Shown one piece after another: positions 8,188 through 16,538 of a stretch of DNA of 64,000 nucleotides. Positions within the stretch are counted from its first letter, which is position 1. Every line of letters starts with the position of its first letter. Source of the DNA: Acidobacteriaceae bacterium (lineage in GTDB: Bacteria; Acidobacteriota; Terriglobia; Terriglobales; Acidobacteriaceae); contig PLXE01000091.1 of assembly GCA_003151335.1 (NCBI GenBank), forward strand, positions 120,983 to 184,982. Reading direction: 5' to 3'. The notes under the pieces are model-generated. The model saw only the letters and a program-made list of their open reading frames with translations, searched no databases and was not told where the DNA came from. Made by a program: the position numbers and the translations under genes.

Positions 8188-9024
8188 ATGCGCGAACTTC
8201 GGCGTCAAATCGAGTCTTACTATGCGATGGGAGCGGAGGCAATCGGATTTCCCGAGGCCGGCGAAGCCTTTTCGCGATTCCGCGATGCCCTGACGGCGGG
8301 CACAGTTCGTGCTGCCGAAAAGGCCGCCGGCCGCTGGCGTACCAATGAGTGGGTGAAGCAAGGGATTCTGCTGGGCTTTCGCATTGGCAAGCTGGCGGAG
8401 AGCGGAGACCCGCGCGTGCTCTCGTTTGTGGACAAGGATACCTACCCCATTCGCCACTTCGCTGCCAGCGACCTGGTGCGCGTCGTCCCCGGAGGCTCGT
8501 CGGTGCGCGCTGGGGCTTATGTAGCGCCATCGGTGATTTGCATGCCGCCGATGTTCATCAACGTAGGCGCTTATGTTGACGAAGGCGCAATGATCGACTC
8601 CCATGCGCTGGTCGGTTCCTGCGCTCAGGTGGGCAAGCGTGTCCACATCAGCGCGGCGGCGCAGGTCGGCGGCGTGCTGGAACCGATCAACGCGTCGCCG
8701 GTGATCATCGAAGACGACGTGCTGATGGGCGGAAACTGCGGCGTCTATGAAGGCACGCAAGTGGGCGCGCGCGCGGTGCTGGGGGCGGGCGTGATCCTGA
8801 CGCGGTCCACTCCCTTGTTCGATATTGTGCACGGCGAAATCTACCGCGCGACACAGACGGAACCGCTGCGCGTGCCGGAGGGCGCTGTGGTCGTGCCCGG
8901 TTCGCGCGCCATTACCAAAGGCAAAGCCGTGGAGTGGGGACTGTCACTCTACACCCCAGTGATTGTGAAATATCGCGATGAACGCACCAACCGGGGGGTG
9001 GAACTGGAGGATATTTTGCGGTAG
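8188..9024 (+). CDS. dapD: 2,3,4,5-tetrahydropyridine-2,6-dicarboxylate N-succinyltransferase
   Basis: This 278-residue enzyme transfers succinyl from succinyl-CoA to tetrahydrodipicolinate in the diaminopimelate/lysine route. The N-terminal helical domain (residues 1-100) is followed by a left-handed beta-helix of hexapeptide repeats from about residue 105 (SSVRAGAYVAPSVICMPPMF), with the family signature FINVGAYVDEGAMIDSHALV and GSCAQVGKRVHISAAAQVGG. The length matches E. coli DapD (274). The start at 8188 is chosen for this fit; a longer frame upstream runs through the hppA terminator. Its pathway partners asd, lysC, dapB and dapA are at 33.5-37.7 kb. Confidence 0.95.
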   Translation: MRELRRQIESYYAMGAEAIGFPEAGEAFSRFRDALTAGTVRAAEKAAGRWRTNEWVKQGILLGFRIGKLAESGDPRVLSFVDKDTYPIRHFAASDLVRVVPGGSSVRAGAYVAPSVICMPPMFINVGAYVDEGAMIDSHALVGSCAQVGKRVHISAAAQVGGVLEPINASPVIIEDDVLMGGNCGVYEGTQVGARAVLGAGVILTRSTPLFDIVHGEIYRATQTEPLRVPEGAVVVPGSRAITKGKAVEWGLSLYTPVIVKYRDERTNRGVELEDILR

Positions 9025-9077
9025 GCCAGAGCGGCTCTGAACCTGGATTATTCATGAGCGCAGGTAATTTCTTGGAG

Positions 9078-9278
9078 TGTCATCCTGAGCGACGAGGTCG
9101 CCGCGGCGACCGAGGAGTCGAAGGACCCCTTTGGCCACCAGCAATCCGAGATTTGTTGCTGTGCCAAGCAGCCACACGGTGATTTCTGGCAGCTATAGGG
9201 ATCCTTCGACTCCGCGCCCGCCCGACCCGCAAAAGCAGCGGGTCGGAAAATCTTGCGGGCGCTCCGCTCAGGATGACA
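9078..9278. repeat. MITE/REP-like palindromic repeat, copy A
   Basis: The element begins TGTCATCCTGAGCG and ends with the complementary CTCAGGATGACA, with inner arms GAGTCGAAGGACCC and ATCCTTCGACTCC in opposite orientation. Its unpaired core (about 9131-9205) is shared with the element at 51023-51226 at perhaps three-quarters identity by eye, e.g. AGCCACACGGTGATTT versus GGCCACACCGTGATTT. The element fills the gap between dapD and the symporter gene. No gene is seen in it. Confidence 0.85.
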
Positions 9279-9336
9279 CTTCCAGGTTCATGAATAATGC
9301 AGGTGAAGGCCCGCGCTTCCCGTGCATTGCGGCTCT

Positions 9337-10737
9337 ATGGTTCAATCCACCAAACCACGAGGAAACCTCGCTCTGCTGAGCGCAGCTATCGTTGCGCTGG
9401 CTGCCCTGTTGTGCTGGCGCTTCGCGGGACAAGCGACGATGCTCGTCGCCGCGCTGCGCTGGACTGCGCTTGCCGCTCTCGTGGTTTATGGCTGCCTGCG
9501 GCGCACCCTGACCGCGTGGATCTTCATCGCCATGCTGCTGGGTGCGGCAATCGGCCACGATTTCCCCAACGCCGCCACCAACCTGCGAGTGCTGGCGCTC
9601 ATTTTTCTCCGCCTCATCAAAACCATCATCGCGCCTCTGATTTTCGGCACGCTGGTAGTGGGCATCGCCGGCCACTCCAACCTGCGGCAAGTTGGCCGGC
9701 TCGGCCTTCGCTCCATCATTTATTTCGAGATCGTCACTACGATTGCTATCTTCCTCGGGCTGGCAGCCATTAACATCAGCAAGGCCGGAGCCGGCGTGCA
9801 CTTGCCTGCCGCGCCAGCTACCGAGACAGTCCCAGTCAACAAGCTGAGCGCGCAAGACACCATCCTGCACATCTTTCCCGAAAATATTGCAAAGTCGGTG
9901 GCCGATGGCGCGGTGCTTGAGGTCGTCGTCTTCAGCCTGATTTTCGCCGTCGCCCTGGCCATGATCAGCGAACCAAAGCGCCGTCCCATGCTGGCGTTCT
10001 GCGAGAGCCTGAGCGAGGTGATGTTCAAGTTCACCAACCTCGTTATGTACATGGCGCCGCTGGGTGTTGGCGCCGCGGTTGCCTACACTGTGGGACATAC
10101 CGGTCTCGGTATTCTGACCAGCTTGCTGAAGTTGCTTCTCACGCTATATGTCGCGCTGGCGGTTTTTGTGCTCGGCGTGTTGCTGCCCATTGCGCTGATC
10201 TTCCGGGTCCCGCTGCGCCGCTTCCTCAAGGCAGTGGCGGAGCCGGTGACCATCGCGTTCGGCACCGCCAGCTCCGAGGCCGCGCTACCGCGGGCCATGG
10301 AGGCGATGGAAGCCATTGGCGTTCCGCGGCAGATTGTCGCGTTCGTTATCCCCACCGGCTACAGCTTCAATCTGGATGGCAGCTCGCTCTATCTCAGCGT
10401 CGCCGCGATCTTCGTCGCACAGGTCTCAGGCATTCATCTTTCCCTGGGACAGCAACTGCTGATCATGTTGACGCTGATGGTCACCAGCAAAGGCGTTGCG
10501 GGGGTCTCGCGAGCGGCGCTGGTCATCCTGCTGGCGACCGCCAGCTCCACCGGACTGCCGACCGAGCCGGTGTTCCTGCTGCTTGGGGTCGATCAACTAC
10601 TCGACATGGGCCGCACTGCAGTCAACGTGCTGGGCAACTGCCTGGCGTCGGTGGTGATGGCAAAGTGGGAAGGCGAGTTCGGCACAGAGGCGCCGCCGGG
10701 TGCCGGCACTCATCCAGCTGGCACTTTCTCGCGATAG
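9337..10737 (+). CDS. dicarboxylate/amino acid:cation symporter (DAACS/GltP-DctA family)
   Basis: This 466-residue membrane protein has about 8-10 hydrophobic segments and the family's re-entrant-loop signatures: the serine-rich AFGTASSEAALPRAMEAM, then VIPTGYSFNLDGSSLYL, and later TSKGVAGVSRAALVILLATA. These match glutamate/aspartate and C4-dicarboxylate symporters driven by Na+ or H+. A longer N-terminus than usual (two extra hydrophobic segments before the RLIKTIIAPLIF motif) is present. The substrate cannot be fixed by eye. The ATG at 9337 is chosen over a GTG at 9322; neither has a strong ribosome site. The last 28 bases overlap the convergent nuclease gene. Confidence 0.88.
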   Translation: MVQSTKPRGNLALLSAAIVALAALLCWRFAGQATMLVAALRWTALAALVVYGCLRRTLTAWIFIAMLLGAAIGHDFPNAATNLRVLALIFLRLIKTIIAPLIFGTLVVGIAGHSNLRQVGRLGLRSIIYFEIVTTIAIFLGLAAINISKAGAGVHLPAAPATETVPVNKLSAQDTILHIFPENIAKSVADGAVLEVVVFSLIFAVALAMISEPKRRPMLAFCESLSEVMFKFTNLVMYMAPLGVGAAVAYTVGHTGLGILTSLLKLLLTLYVALAVFVLGVLLPIALIFRVPLRRFLKAVAEPVTIAFGTASSEAALPRAMEAMEAIGVPRQIVAFVIPTGYSFNLDGSSLYLSVAAIFVAQVSGIHLSLGQQLLIMLTLMVTSKGVAGVSRAALVILLATASSTGLPTEPVFLLLGVDQLLDMGRTAVNVLGNCLASVVMAKWEGEFGTEAPPGAGTHPAGTFSR

Positions 10738-12137
10738 GCTGCCACCTGCACGTCCCATCCCAAATCCTTCACCATGGCGTCGCGCAACTGTGCCGCCGCC
10801 GCCGGTTCGCCATGAACGAGGTAGGTCTCCTTGGGCGCACTCTTGAAGGTGTGCAACCACTCCAGCAATTCCGGCGTGTCGGCGTGATCGCTGAACTGTT
10901 CCAGCGCTGCCACCTGCGCGCGAATCGGAACTTGCTGGCCGAAGATCTTGACCTCCGAGGCGCCGCTCTTGATGGTGAATCCCCGCGTTCCCGGCGCTTG
11001 GAAGCCGATGAACAGCACCAGGTTCTTCGGGTCAGGCAGCCGCTGCATCAAGTGGTGTAGCACGCGCCCGCCGGTGACCATGCCGCTCGACGACACGATG
11101 ATCGCCGGGTAGCTCGACTCATTGATCTTCTTGGATTCATCCTGCGTGGCATCGAAGTAAAAGTTTGGCCACTCCAGTGGGGAGCCGTATTTTTGGATCA
11201 GCGCCTTGGTCTCAGAACTGAACTCTTCCGTGTGCTTCAAAAAGATCTGCACCGCCTTGATCGCCATGGGACTGTCGGCGTGCACGGGCACGCGCGGCAC
11301 CTGTCCTGTCTCCATCAACTCTTTGAGCAGGAACAAAAACTTCTGCGTCCGCTCGACGGCGAACGACGGGACGATCACGCTGCCGCCGCGCTTGAGTGTG
11401 CTGCGAATCAGTGCCGCCAGTTCCGGACGGGGATCGGTGTGCGGGTGCAGACGGTTGCCATAGGTGCTCTCCATCACCAGCAGATCGCACGCTTCGCCCT
11501 CGGTCGGACCGGAGTGCACAACTTTGCCGGGCGCGATCTGGCTGTCGCGCACCCGGCCGATGTCGCCGGTAAAGAGCAGTCTCGGCGACTTGCCGTTGGA
11601 CGTAAGCGTAATTTCAGTCATGGCGGAGCCGAGGATATGGGCGGCTCGAACAAATCGGAACGACAGCGCGCCCGTGAGTTGCTTGGCTTCGTCGAAGTTC
11701 ACCGGCCGGAAGAGCGTCATGCACTGCTGCGCCTCCTCCATGGTGTAGAGCGGCAACGCCGGCACGTGCTTGCTGGCCCGCGTCTTGTTGTAGTACGCCG
11801 CGTCTTCCTCCTGCAGGTGTCCGGAGTCGGGAAGCAAGATGCTGCACAGATCGATGGTGGCCGGGGTCGCGTAGATGGGGCCGTGAAATCCTTGCTTCAC
11901 CAGGCGCGGAATCCATCCCGAATGATCGAGGTGGGCGTGCGTCAGGATGACGGCGTCAATCGCATTCGCCGGTACCGGCAGGTCTTGCCAGTTGCGCTCC
12001 CGCCATTCTTTTTGCCCCTGGAAGAGGCCGCAATCCACCAGTACCTGCAACGGTGGCGCGCCATTGTTGTCCACATGGATCAAATGCTTCGAGCCGGTAA
12101 CCACTCCGGCCGCGCCAAGAAACTGAATGTAGCTCAA
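10710..12137 (-). CDS. beta-CASP metallo-beta-lactamase-fold RNA exonuclease/endonuclease (CPSF-like)
   Basis: This 475-residue protein carries the MBL metal motif THAHLDHSG near residue 68, a second His in HILGSAM, and the Asp in LLFTGDIGR. The beta-CASP segment follows with SFAVERTQKFLFLL, PVHADSPMA and a C-terminal MVTGGRVLHHL and FSDHADTPELLEWL. These are the motifs of bacterial homologues of CPSF-73, which process or degrade RNA using two zinc ions. It is a single gene, convergent with the symporter and followed upstream by the peptidase-like gene on the same strand. Confidence 0.9.
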   Translation of the reverse strand: MSYIQFLGAAGVVTGSKHLIHVDNNGAPPLQVLVDCGLFQGQKEWRERNWQDLPVPANAIDAVILTHAHLDHSGWIPRLVKQGFHGPIYATPATIDLCSILLPDSGHLQEEDAAYYNKTRASKHVPALPLYTMEEAQQCMTLFRPVNFDEAKQLTGALSFRFVRAAHILGSAMTEITLTSNGKSPRLLFTGDIGRVRDSQIAPGKVVHSGPTEGEACDLLVMESTYGNRLHPHTDPRPELAALIRSTLKRGGSVIVPSFAVERTQKFLFLLKELMETGQVPRVPVHADSPMAIKAVQIFLKHTEEFSSETKALIQKYGSPLEWPNFYFDATQDESKKINESSYPAIIVSSSGMVTGGRVLHHLMQRLPDPKNLVLFIGFQAPGTRGFTIKSGASEVKIFGQQVPIRAQVAALEQFSDHADTPELLEWLHTFKSAPKETYLVHGEPAAAAQLRDAMVKDLGWDVQVAAYREKVPAG

Positions 12138-12281
12138 ATCGTCCTCATTCTTACGAATTAAAGAGCATTATTATCGCGCAGACGCGACCCAGAATGATAA
12201 CAGTGTCTCCGAAAAGACGATTCACCACAGAGTGATCCGTGTTTATCCGAGGTACATGTTTGTTCTTTATGTTCTTCAACA

Positions 12282-14039
12282 TCACGGCTGCTTGCCTGGA
12301 ATTTCATAAACATTGTTACCCAGGTTGGCTTCCGGAACGCTCCCATCGTTGACCACGATCTTGCCGGGCGCCACTGGCACCTCGATGCGGCCCGTACCCT
12401 TTTCTCCCGCCTTCACCACTACGCGGACACTCCTCTCCCCGGAAGGAGTCTGAATCAGCACCGGCACCTCCGCTCCTGCGCCGCCGCGATTCTCGATGGT
12501 CGCGGTAACCAGAAAGCTCTTGTTGGATTCGCTGAGCAGGGGGCGAGTGTACGCCGAGGCCACATGAAACTCCGGCAAACCGCGATCGCGATATACCCAG
12601 TCGTCGAAGAACCATTCCAGATCGCGTTTGGCGCTGCTTTGCACCAGATGCTGAAAGTAGCTGGGGTCTTTATCGGCGCCGCCGCGAAAGGAAGCAATGG
12701 CGCGTTGCAGGGCGTCATTGCCGGTCATGTCGCGCAGCATCCAGAACACGAAGCCGCCCTTGCCCCGCAGGTAAAGCTCGTCATTGGTGTTGAGCAGAGT
12801 GTTGTTGGCGGCGTTGCTGTCGGGCGAGGATTTGGTGGCCTTCGGATGCGCTGCTTCTTCCACTTGCACCAGGGGCCCGCGATATTGGTCAAGAAATTCC
12901 AGGGCTGCATGTCTTCCGCTGCGGCGTTCGACCGCGAGGGTTTGCAGGAATCGCTCCAGTCCATCCTGGATCCAGGCGTGCGGAGAATGGAACCGCGCCG
13001 CCACCTGCGCCGGCAGCAGCAGAAGCTGCAGGGTCGCGGTTGGGGCTTCGCGCAGCGGCGTGAACAGCACCGCGCCATTTTGCCAGGGATTGGCGTTGGG
13101 ATCTGTCAGCTCGACGATTCGCGCCGGCTGAGTCGGCTCGCCCAGCCAGTCGTGCAGCAGAGGGTCGTTGGCTTCGGCGGCAACGGCGTAATCACGGGCC
13201 GACGAAGTGTGATCGGCAACATGCAAGAGCGTGACGGTTGGCCTGGCCAGCTCGACGTAATCGGCGACTGCAAAAGTTGGGACGGTCTCCCCTAGCCCAA
13301 GCATACTTGCCTTCGTCACCAGCGTGGCGGAAGCCTTGTCGTCGCGCACTTCCGGTGCCAGGTTGCCTTCGCCGGAGCCACCCATGTTGGTCACAATTCG
13401 CAAGGGCTGTTTGCCATGCCCGGCTTCGATCGCGAACCCAGCCGCGAACTCGCTGCGGTCGTGCCGCTGCTTCCAGCGCGCGATGGCGTCGAAAACGGCG
13501 TTGCCGTCGCTCAGGCTCACCGCTTCGATGGCCACGGGATACCAAGCGACATAGCCGAGTCCCCGCACGGCGGTGAAGGCACCGCTGATCTCGTCCCAAT
13601 CGTTGCGCGCCGCCACATCGGCGGGAGCGCCCATGCGCGTTAGCCGCGTCGCATCCGGCGTGATGGTTCCGCCGTATTGCACATCAAGCGTGACCGTAGC
13701 CGCCGGAGCTACTTCTTTCGGCAGCGTGACGATCGCCTCCGAGAGGCTTCCCGTGTGGTCGATGTCGGAGGTGTAGTTGTCGCCGAGCCACTGCAGGGGC
13801 TTGTCGTCCAGAGCGATGGCGTTCCATGCCAGCGACGACGATACCTGCAAAGTAGCCAGCTTCTGCGGCTGGTTGGAATCGTTGCGCAGAGTGAGCTTGC
13901 CGGTGACCGCGATGACCTGCGCGCTGCGGTCCACTTGCACTTCAAGCTGATATCGCGAGATGGTGAAGGCCTCGCGGTCAATCGCGAGCGCAGGCGGCCC
14001 TGGGGAAAGCACGAGAATGAGCGCTATCAAAAGCCGCAT
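12282..14039 (-). CDS. secreted M1-aminopeptidase-like protein, zinc motif not seen
   Basis: This is a 585-residue protein. A signal peptide (MRLLIALILVLSPGPPALA) leads into an M1-like N-terminal beta domain (about 25-140) and a domain whose helical core resembles gluzincins: HAWIQDGLERFLQTL looks like the second helix (usual W-x-x-E-G-x-A) and KGGFVFWMLRDMTGNDAL and WFFDDWVYRDRGLPEF match the family's C-terminal part. No HExxH is found where it should lie (the AARFHSPHAWIQ region), so activity as a zinc peptidase is doubtful. A terminal immunoglobulin-like beta domain follows (about 500-580). The role may be binding rather than hydrolysis. Confidence 0.7.
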   Translation of the reverse strand: MRLLIALILVLSPGPPALAIDREAFTISRYQLEVQVDRSAQVIAVTGKLTLRNDSNQPQKLATLQVSSSLAWNAIALDDKPLQWLGDNYTSDIDHTGSLSEAIVTLPKEVAPAATVTLDVQYGGTITPDATRLTRMGAPADVAARNDWDEISGAFTAVRGLGYVAWYPVAIEAVSLSDGNAVFDAIARWKQRHDRSEFAAGFAIEAGHGKQPLRIVTNMGGSGEGNLAPEVRDDKASATLVTKASMLGLGETVPTFAVADYVELARPTVTLLHVADHTSSARDYAVAAEANDPLLHDWLGEPTQPARIVELTDPNANPWQNGAVLFTPLREAPTATLQLLLLPAQVAARFHSPHAWIQDGLERFLQTLAVERRSGRHAALEFLDQYRGPLVQVEEAAHPKATKSSPDSNAANNTLLNTNDELYLRGKGGFVFWMLRDMTGNDALQRAIASFRGGADKDPSYFQHLVQSSAKRDLEWFFDDWVYRDRGLPEFHVASAYTRPLLSESNKSFLVTATIENRGGAGAEVPVLIQTPSGERSVRVVVKAGEKGTGRIEVPVAPGKIVVNDGSVPEANLGNNVYEIPGKQP

Positions 14040-14107
14040 AGAAAAACATCGCCTTCCGACAACTATCTGTAATGATAAGATAACCAGTTGTGGAGAAGCA
14101 GAACAGC

Positions 14108-14395
14108 ATGAATGTCGCTCTGCCGCCCGAGCTCGAGAGGCGCGTCCATGAAAGCCTTGACAGGGGCGAGTTCGCCAACCCGGATGAGTTTTTCAGGCAG
14201 GCCGCAGAGCTTCTGTTAGAGGTCCGGCACGGTGAAGGCCCGCCAATGCCCGTGGATGAGTGCTGGAATGGACGAGTCGAGGCTCTCATCAAAGAGTCCC
14301 AAGCTAGTGGAGACGCGACCGAAATGACCGAGCATGACTGGCGAGAAGTAGAACGCCAGGGAATGGCCCTCCTCCGCGCCCGAAAGAAAGCCTGA
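14108..14395 (+). CDS. ParD/CopG-like antitoxin of a type II toxin-antitoxin pair
   Basis: This 95-residue protein starts MNVALPPELERRVHESLDRG, a ribbon-helix-helix opening typical of ParD-type antitoxins (a short strand followed by helices, then ANPDEFFRQAAELLL). The C-terminal half is charged and probably disordered until it binds the toxin. A GTG at 14090 would add six residues; the ATG at 14108 is preferred because it begins the strand. It ends 6 nt before the toxin ATG, so the pair is one operon and is probably autoregulated. Confidence 0.85.
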   Translation: MNVALPPELERRVHESLDRGEFANPDEFFRQAAELLLEVRHGEGPPMPVDECWNGRVEALIKESQASGDATEMTEHDWREVERQGMALLRARKKA

Positions 14396-14401
14396 AGCTC
14401 A

Positions 14402-14713
14402 ATGGGCCGGGCTATCGTAAGGCCTGCTGCTCGGCGCGACCTCATTCAGCACTTCGCTTACATCGGCGAGAACGGCAGTCTTGCCACGGCGCGTCGTTTC
14501 CAAGCGGCGGCCCGTGCCACTTTTGCGGAACTCGCAAAATCACCGGGAATGGGTGCTCCCAAGAAAATGCCGAAGTTCCCCGAAGTAAGGATGTGGCGGA
14601 TCCGTGAATTCGAAAAATACTTAATCTTCTATGAGCCCATAGGCGGCGACGTTGAAATCTTACGTGTCATCCACGCTGCACAAGATTACAACCGGATCGT
14701 CAACGCGACTTGA
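14402..14713 (+). CDS. ParE/RelE-superfamily toxin
   Basis: This 103-residue protein starts with a strand and the classic segment RPAARRDLIQHFAYIGENGS, followed by FQAAARATFAELAKSPGMGA and the C-terminal RMWRIREFEKYLIFYEP with ILRVIHAAQDY. These are the marks of ParE-like toxins (ParE acts on DNA gyrase; RelE cleaves mRNA). The toxin is preceded by its antitoxin. Whether the target is gyrase or the ribosome cannot be read from the sequence. Confidence 0.88.
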   Translation: MGRAIVRPAARRDLIQHFAYIGENGSLATARRFQAAARATFAELAKSPGMGAPKKMPKFPEVRMWRIREFEKYLIFYEPIGGDVEILRVIHAAQDYNRIVNAT

Positions 14714-14726
14714 ATCCCGGCTCAAC

Positions 14727-15485
14727 TTACTCGCCTCCCTTCACCTTCCCGTTGCCCCGTCGGCGGCGCTGTCTGACCAATTCATACATCACCACCCCGC
14801 CCGCCACCGACACATTCAGCGATGGCACGTGGCCGAGCATGGGAATGGAGACCAGGAAGTCGCAGCGCCTGCGCACCAGGTCGTGCAGACCTTTGCCTTC
14901 GGCGCCGAGCACGATCGCGCAGTGCATGTTGTAATCCACTTCGTCGTAGCTCTGGGTGCCGCGTTCGTCGAGGCCAACCGTCCACACGTTGCGCTCTTTC
15001 AACTCATCCAGGGTGCGCGAGATGTTGGTGACGCGCGCAATCGGCAGATGCTCGGACGCTCCCGCCGAAGCCTTGACCGCAGTGCCCGTCAATCCGGCGG
15101 CGCGGCGCTCCGGGATGATGACGCCGTCCGCGCCGGCTGCGTCGGCCGTGCGGATCAGCGCGCCCAGATTGTGCGGATCTTCCACGCTGTCGAGCACCAC
15201 CAGAAAGCTGTGCTCACCGTGGCGCTGGTCGAGCAGCGTGTCCACGTCCGCGTATTGTTTGCTGCTGGTAACGGCGATGACGCCCTGATGGGTGTTGGTG
15301 TTGGCGGTGCGGTCGAGTTGTTCGCGCGGCAGAAAGCGCACCTGCACACCGCTGGCGCGGCAGTCGTCAATAAGCCGCTGCACCCGCTGGTCATGCCGCT
15401 CGCGCGCAATGCCGACGTATTCAAAGCTGCGCGCCCCCGACTTCAGCGCCTCGCTGACCGAATGGATACCGTAGATGACGACCAT
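14727..15485 (-). CDS. rlmB: 23S rRNA 2'-O-ribose methyltransferase RlmB (SpoU/TrmH family)
   Basis: This 252-residue enzyme has an N-terminal L30e-like substrate-binding domain (1-75, MVVIYGIHSVSEAL) and a SpoU domain with three motifs: VLDSVEDPHNLGALIRTADA (motif 1), CAIVLGAEGKGL (motif 2) and IPMLGHVPSLNVSVAGGVVM (motif 3), which form the trefoil knot and AdoMet site. The family methylates G2251 of 23S rRNA (E. coli numbering). The C-terminus ends in a basic tail. It converges on the toxin gene with 13 bases between the stops. Confidence 0.92.
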   Translation of the reverse strand: MVVIYGIHSVSEALKSGARSFEYVGIARERHDQRVQRLIDDCRASGVQVRFLPREQLDRTANTNTHQGVIAVTSSKQYADVDTLLDQRHGEHSFLVVLDSVEDPHNLGALIRTADAAGADGVIIPERRAAGLTGTAVKASAGASEHLPIARVTNISRTLDELKERNVWTVGLDERGTQSYDEVDYNMHCAIVLGAEGKGLHDLVRRRCDFLVSIPMLGHVPSLNVSVAGGVVMYELVRQRRRRGNGKVKGGE

Positions 15486-15509
15486 GTTTGAATTTAGTGT
15501 ACGACACGG

Positions 15510-15610
15510 GAGCTGTCAGCTGTCAGCCCCGGCTATCAGCCATTTACAGCTTGTCATCCCGACCCAGCCCGCCGCGGCGGGCGAGCGGAGGGACCTGCTT
15601 TCGACTGAAC
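15510..15610. repeat. intergenic dispersed repeat, REP-like
   Basis: AGCTGTC occurs twice in a row (about 15510-15523), followed by GGCTATCAGCC and a GTCATCCCGACCC...GAGCGGAGGGACCTGCT block with CCGCCGCGGCGG palindrome. The GTCATCC...GGGACC pattern resembles the larger repeat families elsewhere in the window. The 238-base gap otherwise holds only the promoter region of the LytTR gene. Confidence 0.5.
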
Positions 15611-15724
15611 CGCAATCCTCTTTGAGGATGCCGCATCAGAGCAGTCCGATTCCCTTGGCAGGTTGGTTCCGGCGCTCCATCTCGGTATAGTTAAGGTTGA
15701 GCAGTTCTGTATTCAGGAGACTGG

Positions 15725-16495
15725 ATGTCACTATCCGCCATCATTGTGGATGACGAGCAGCTTGCGCGTGACGAGCTTGCCTATCTGTTGCGCGATCTCG
15801 ATGTGGACGTCGTCGCGCAAGGCAAGAACGGCATGGAAGCCGTGAACCTGATCAAGGAGTTCTCGCCGGAACTGGTCTTCCTGGACGTGCAAATGCCCGG
15901 GCTTGACGGCTTCGGCGCCATCAAAAAGCTGATCGACAAGAAAGTGCCGCTGCCGCAAATTGTGTTCGCCACGGCGTACGATCAGTATGCGGTGAAGGCC
16001 TTCGAAGTGAACGCAGTTGACTACCTGCTGAAACCCTTCGACAAGAAGCGGGTCGCGAAGGCCGTGGAAAAGGCGCGGCAAAAACTGGAGACCGCCGGCT
16101 CGCCCAGCGACCAAATCGGCACCATCGTCAAAATGCTAGAGCAGCAAGCGCGCCCGCCCGCCGCGAAGGTTCTGCTCAAATCGGCCGGCCGGCTCTTTCT
16201 GGTGGACCAGAAGGACATTTGCTACGCCTCGATTGAGGACGGGATCATCACCGTTGTGGCGACCGCGATGGAGGGCCAATCGAACTGCCGCACTTTGGAA
16301 GAACTGCTCGATTCACTCGACCCCAACATGTTCTGGCGTGCGCATCGCTCGTATCTGGTAAACATCAATCGCATCAAGGAAGTCGTGCCCTGGTTCAAGA
16401 GCTCGTACCAGATCCGCATGGAAGACAAAAAGCAGACCGAGGTTCCGGTCAGCCGAGCCCAGACCAAACGCCTGCGGGAACTGTTTGGGTTGTAG
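15725..16495 (+). CDS. LytTR-family response regulator
   Basis: This 256-residue protein has a receiver domain (1-120): acidic pair Asp9-Asp10, phospho-acceptor Asp54 in VFLDVQMPG, Thr/Ser in FATAYD, and Lys in DYLLKPFDKKR. A linker of about 30 residues follows, then a LytTR DNA-binding domain (about 155-256) with the terminal signature FWRAHRSYLVNINRIKEV. Family members bind short direct repeats upstream of targets. No histidine kinase gene is adjacent, so its partner is elsewhere. The ATG is preceded by AGGAGACTGG. Confidence 0.93.
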   Translation: MSLSAIIVDDEQLARDELAYLLRDLDVDVVAQGKNGMEAVNLIKEFSPELVFLDVQMPGLDGFGAIKKLIDKKVPLPQIVFATAYDQYAVKAFEVNAVDYLLKPFDKKRVAKAVEKARQKLETAGSPSDQIGTIVKMLEQQARPPAAKVLLKSAGRLFLVDQKDICYASIEDGIITVVATAMEGQSNCRTLEELLDSLDPNMFWRAHRSYLVNINRIKEVVPWFKSSYQIRMEDKKQTEVPVSRAQTKRLRELFGL

Positions 16496-16538
16496 GAAGC
16501 AATGCCTGCACCGTTCAGGATGACACTTCAAGAACCCG

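Noticed and set aside
5650..8832. A 1060-codon open frame on the minus strand opposite hppA and dapD
   Set aside because: It is His/Asp/Gln-rich without any domain and mirrors the codon bias of two certain genes on the other strand; typical antisense shadow in GC-rich DNA.
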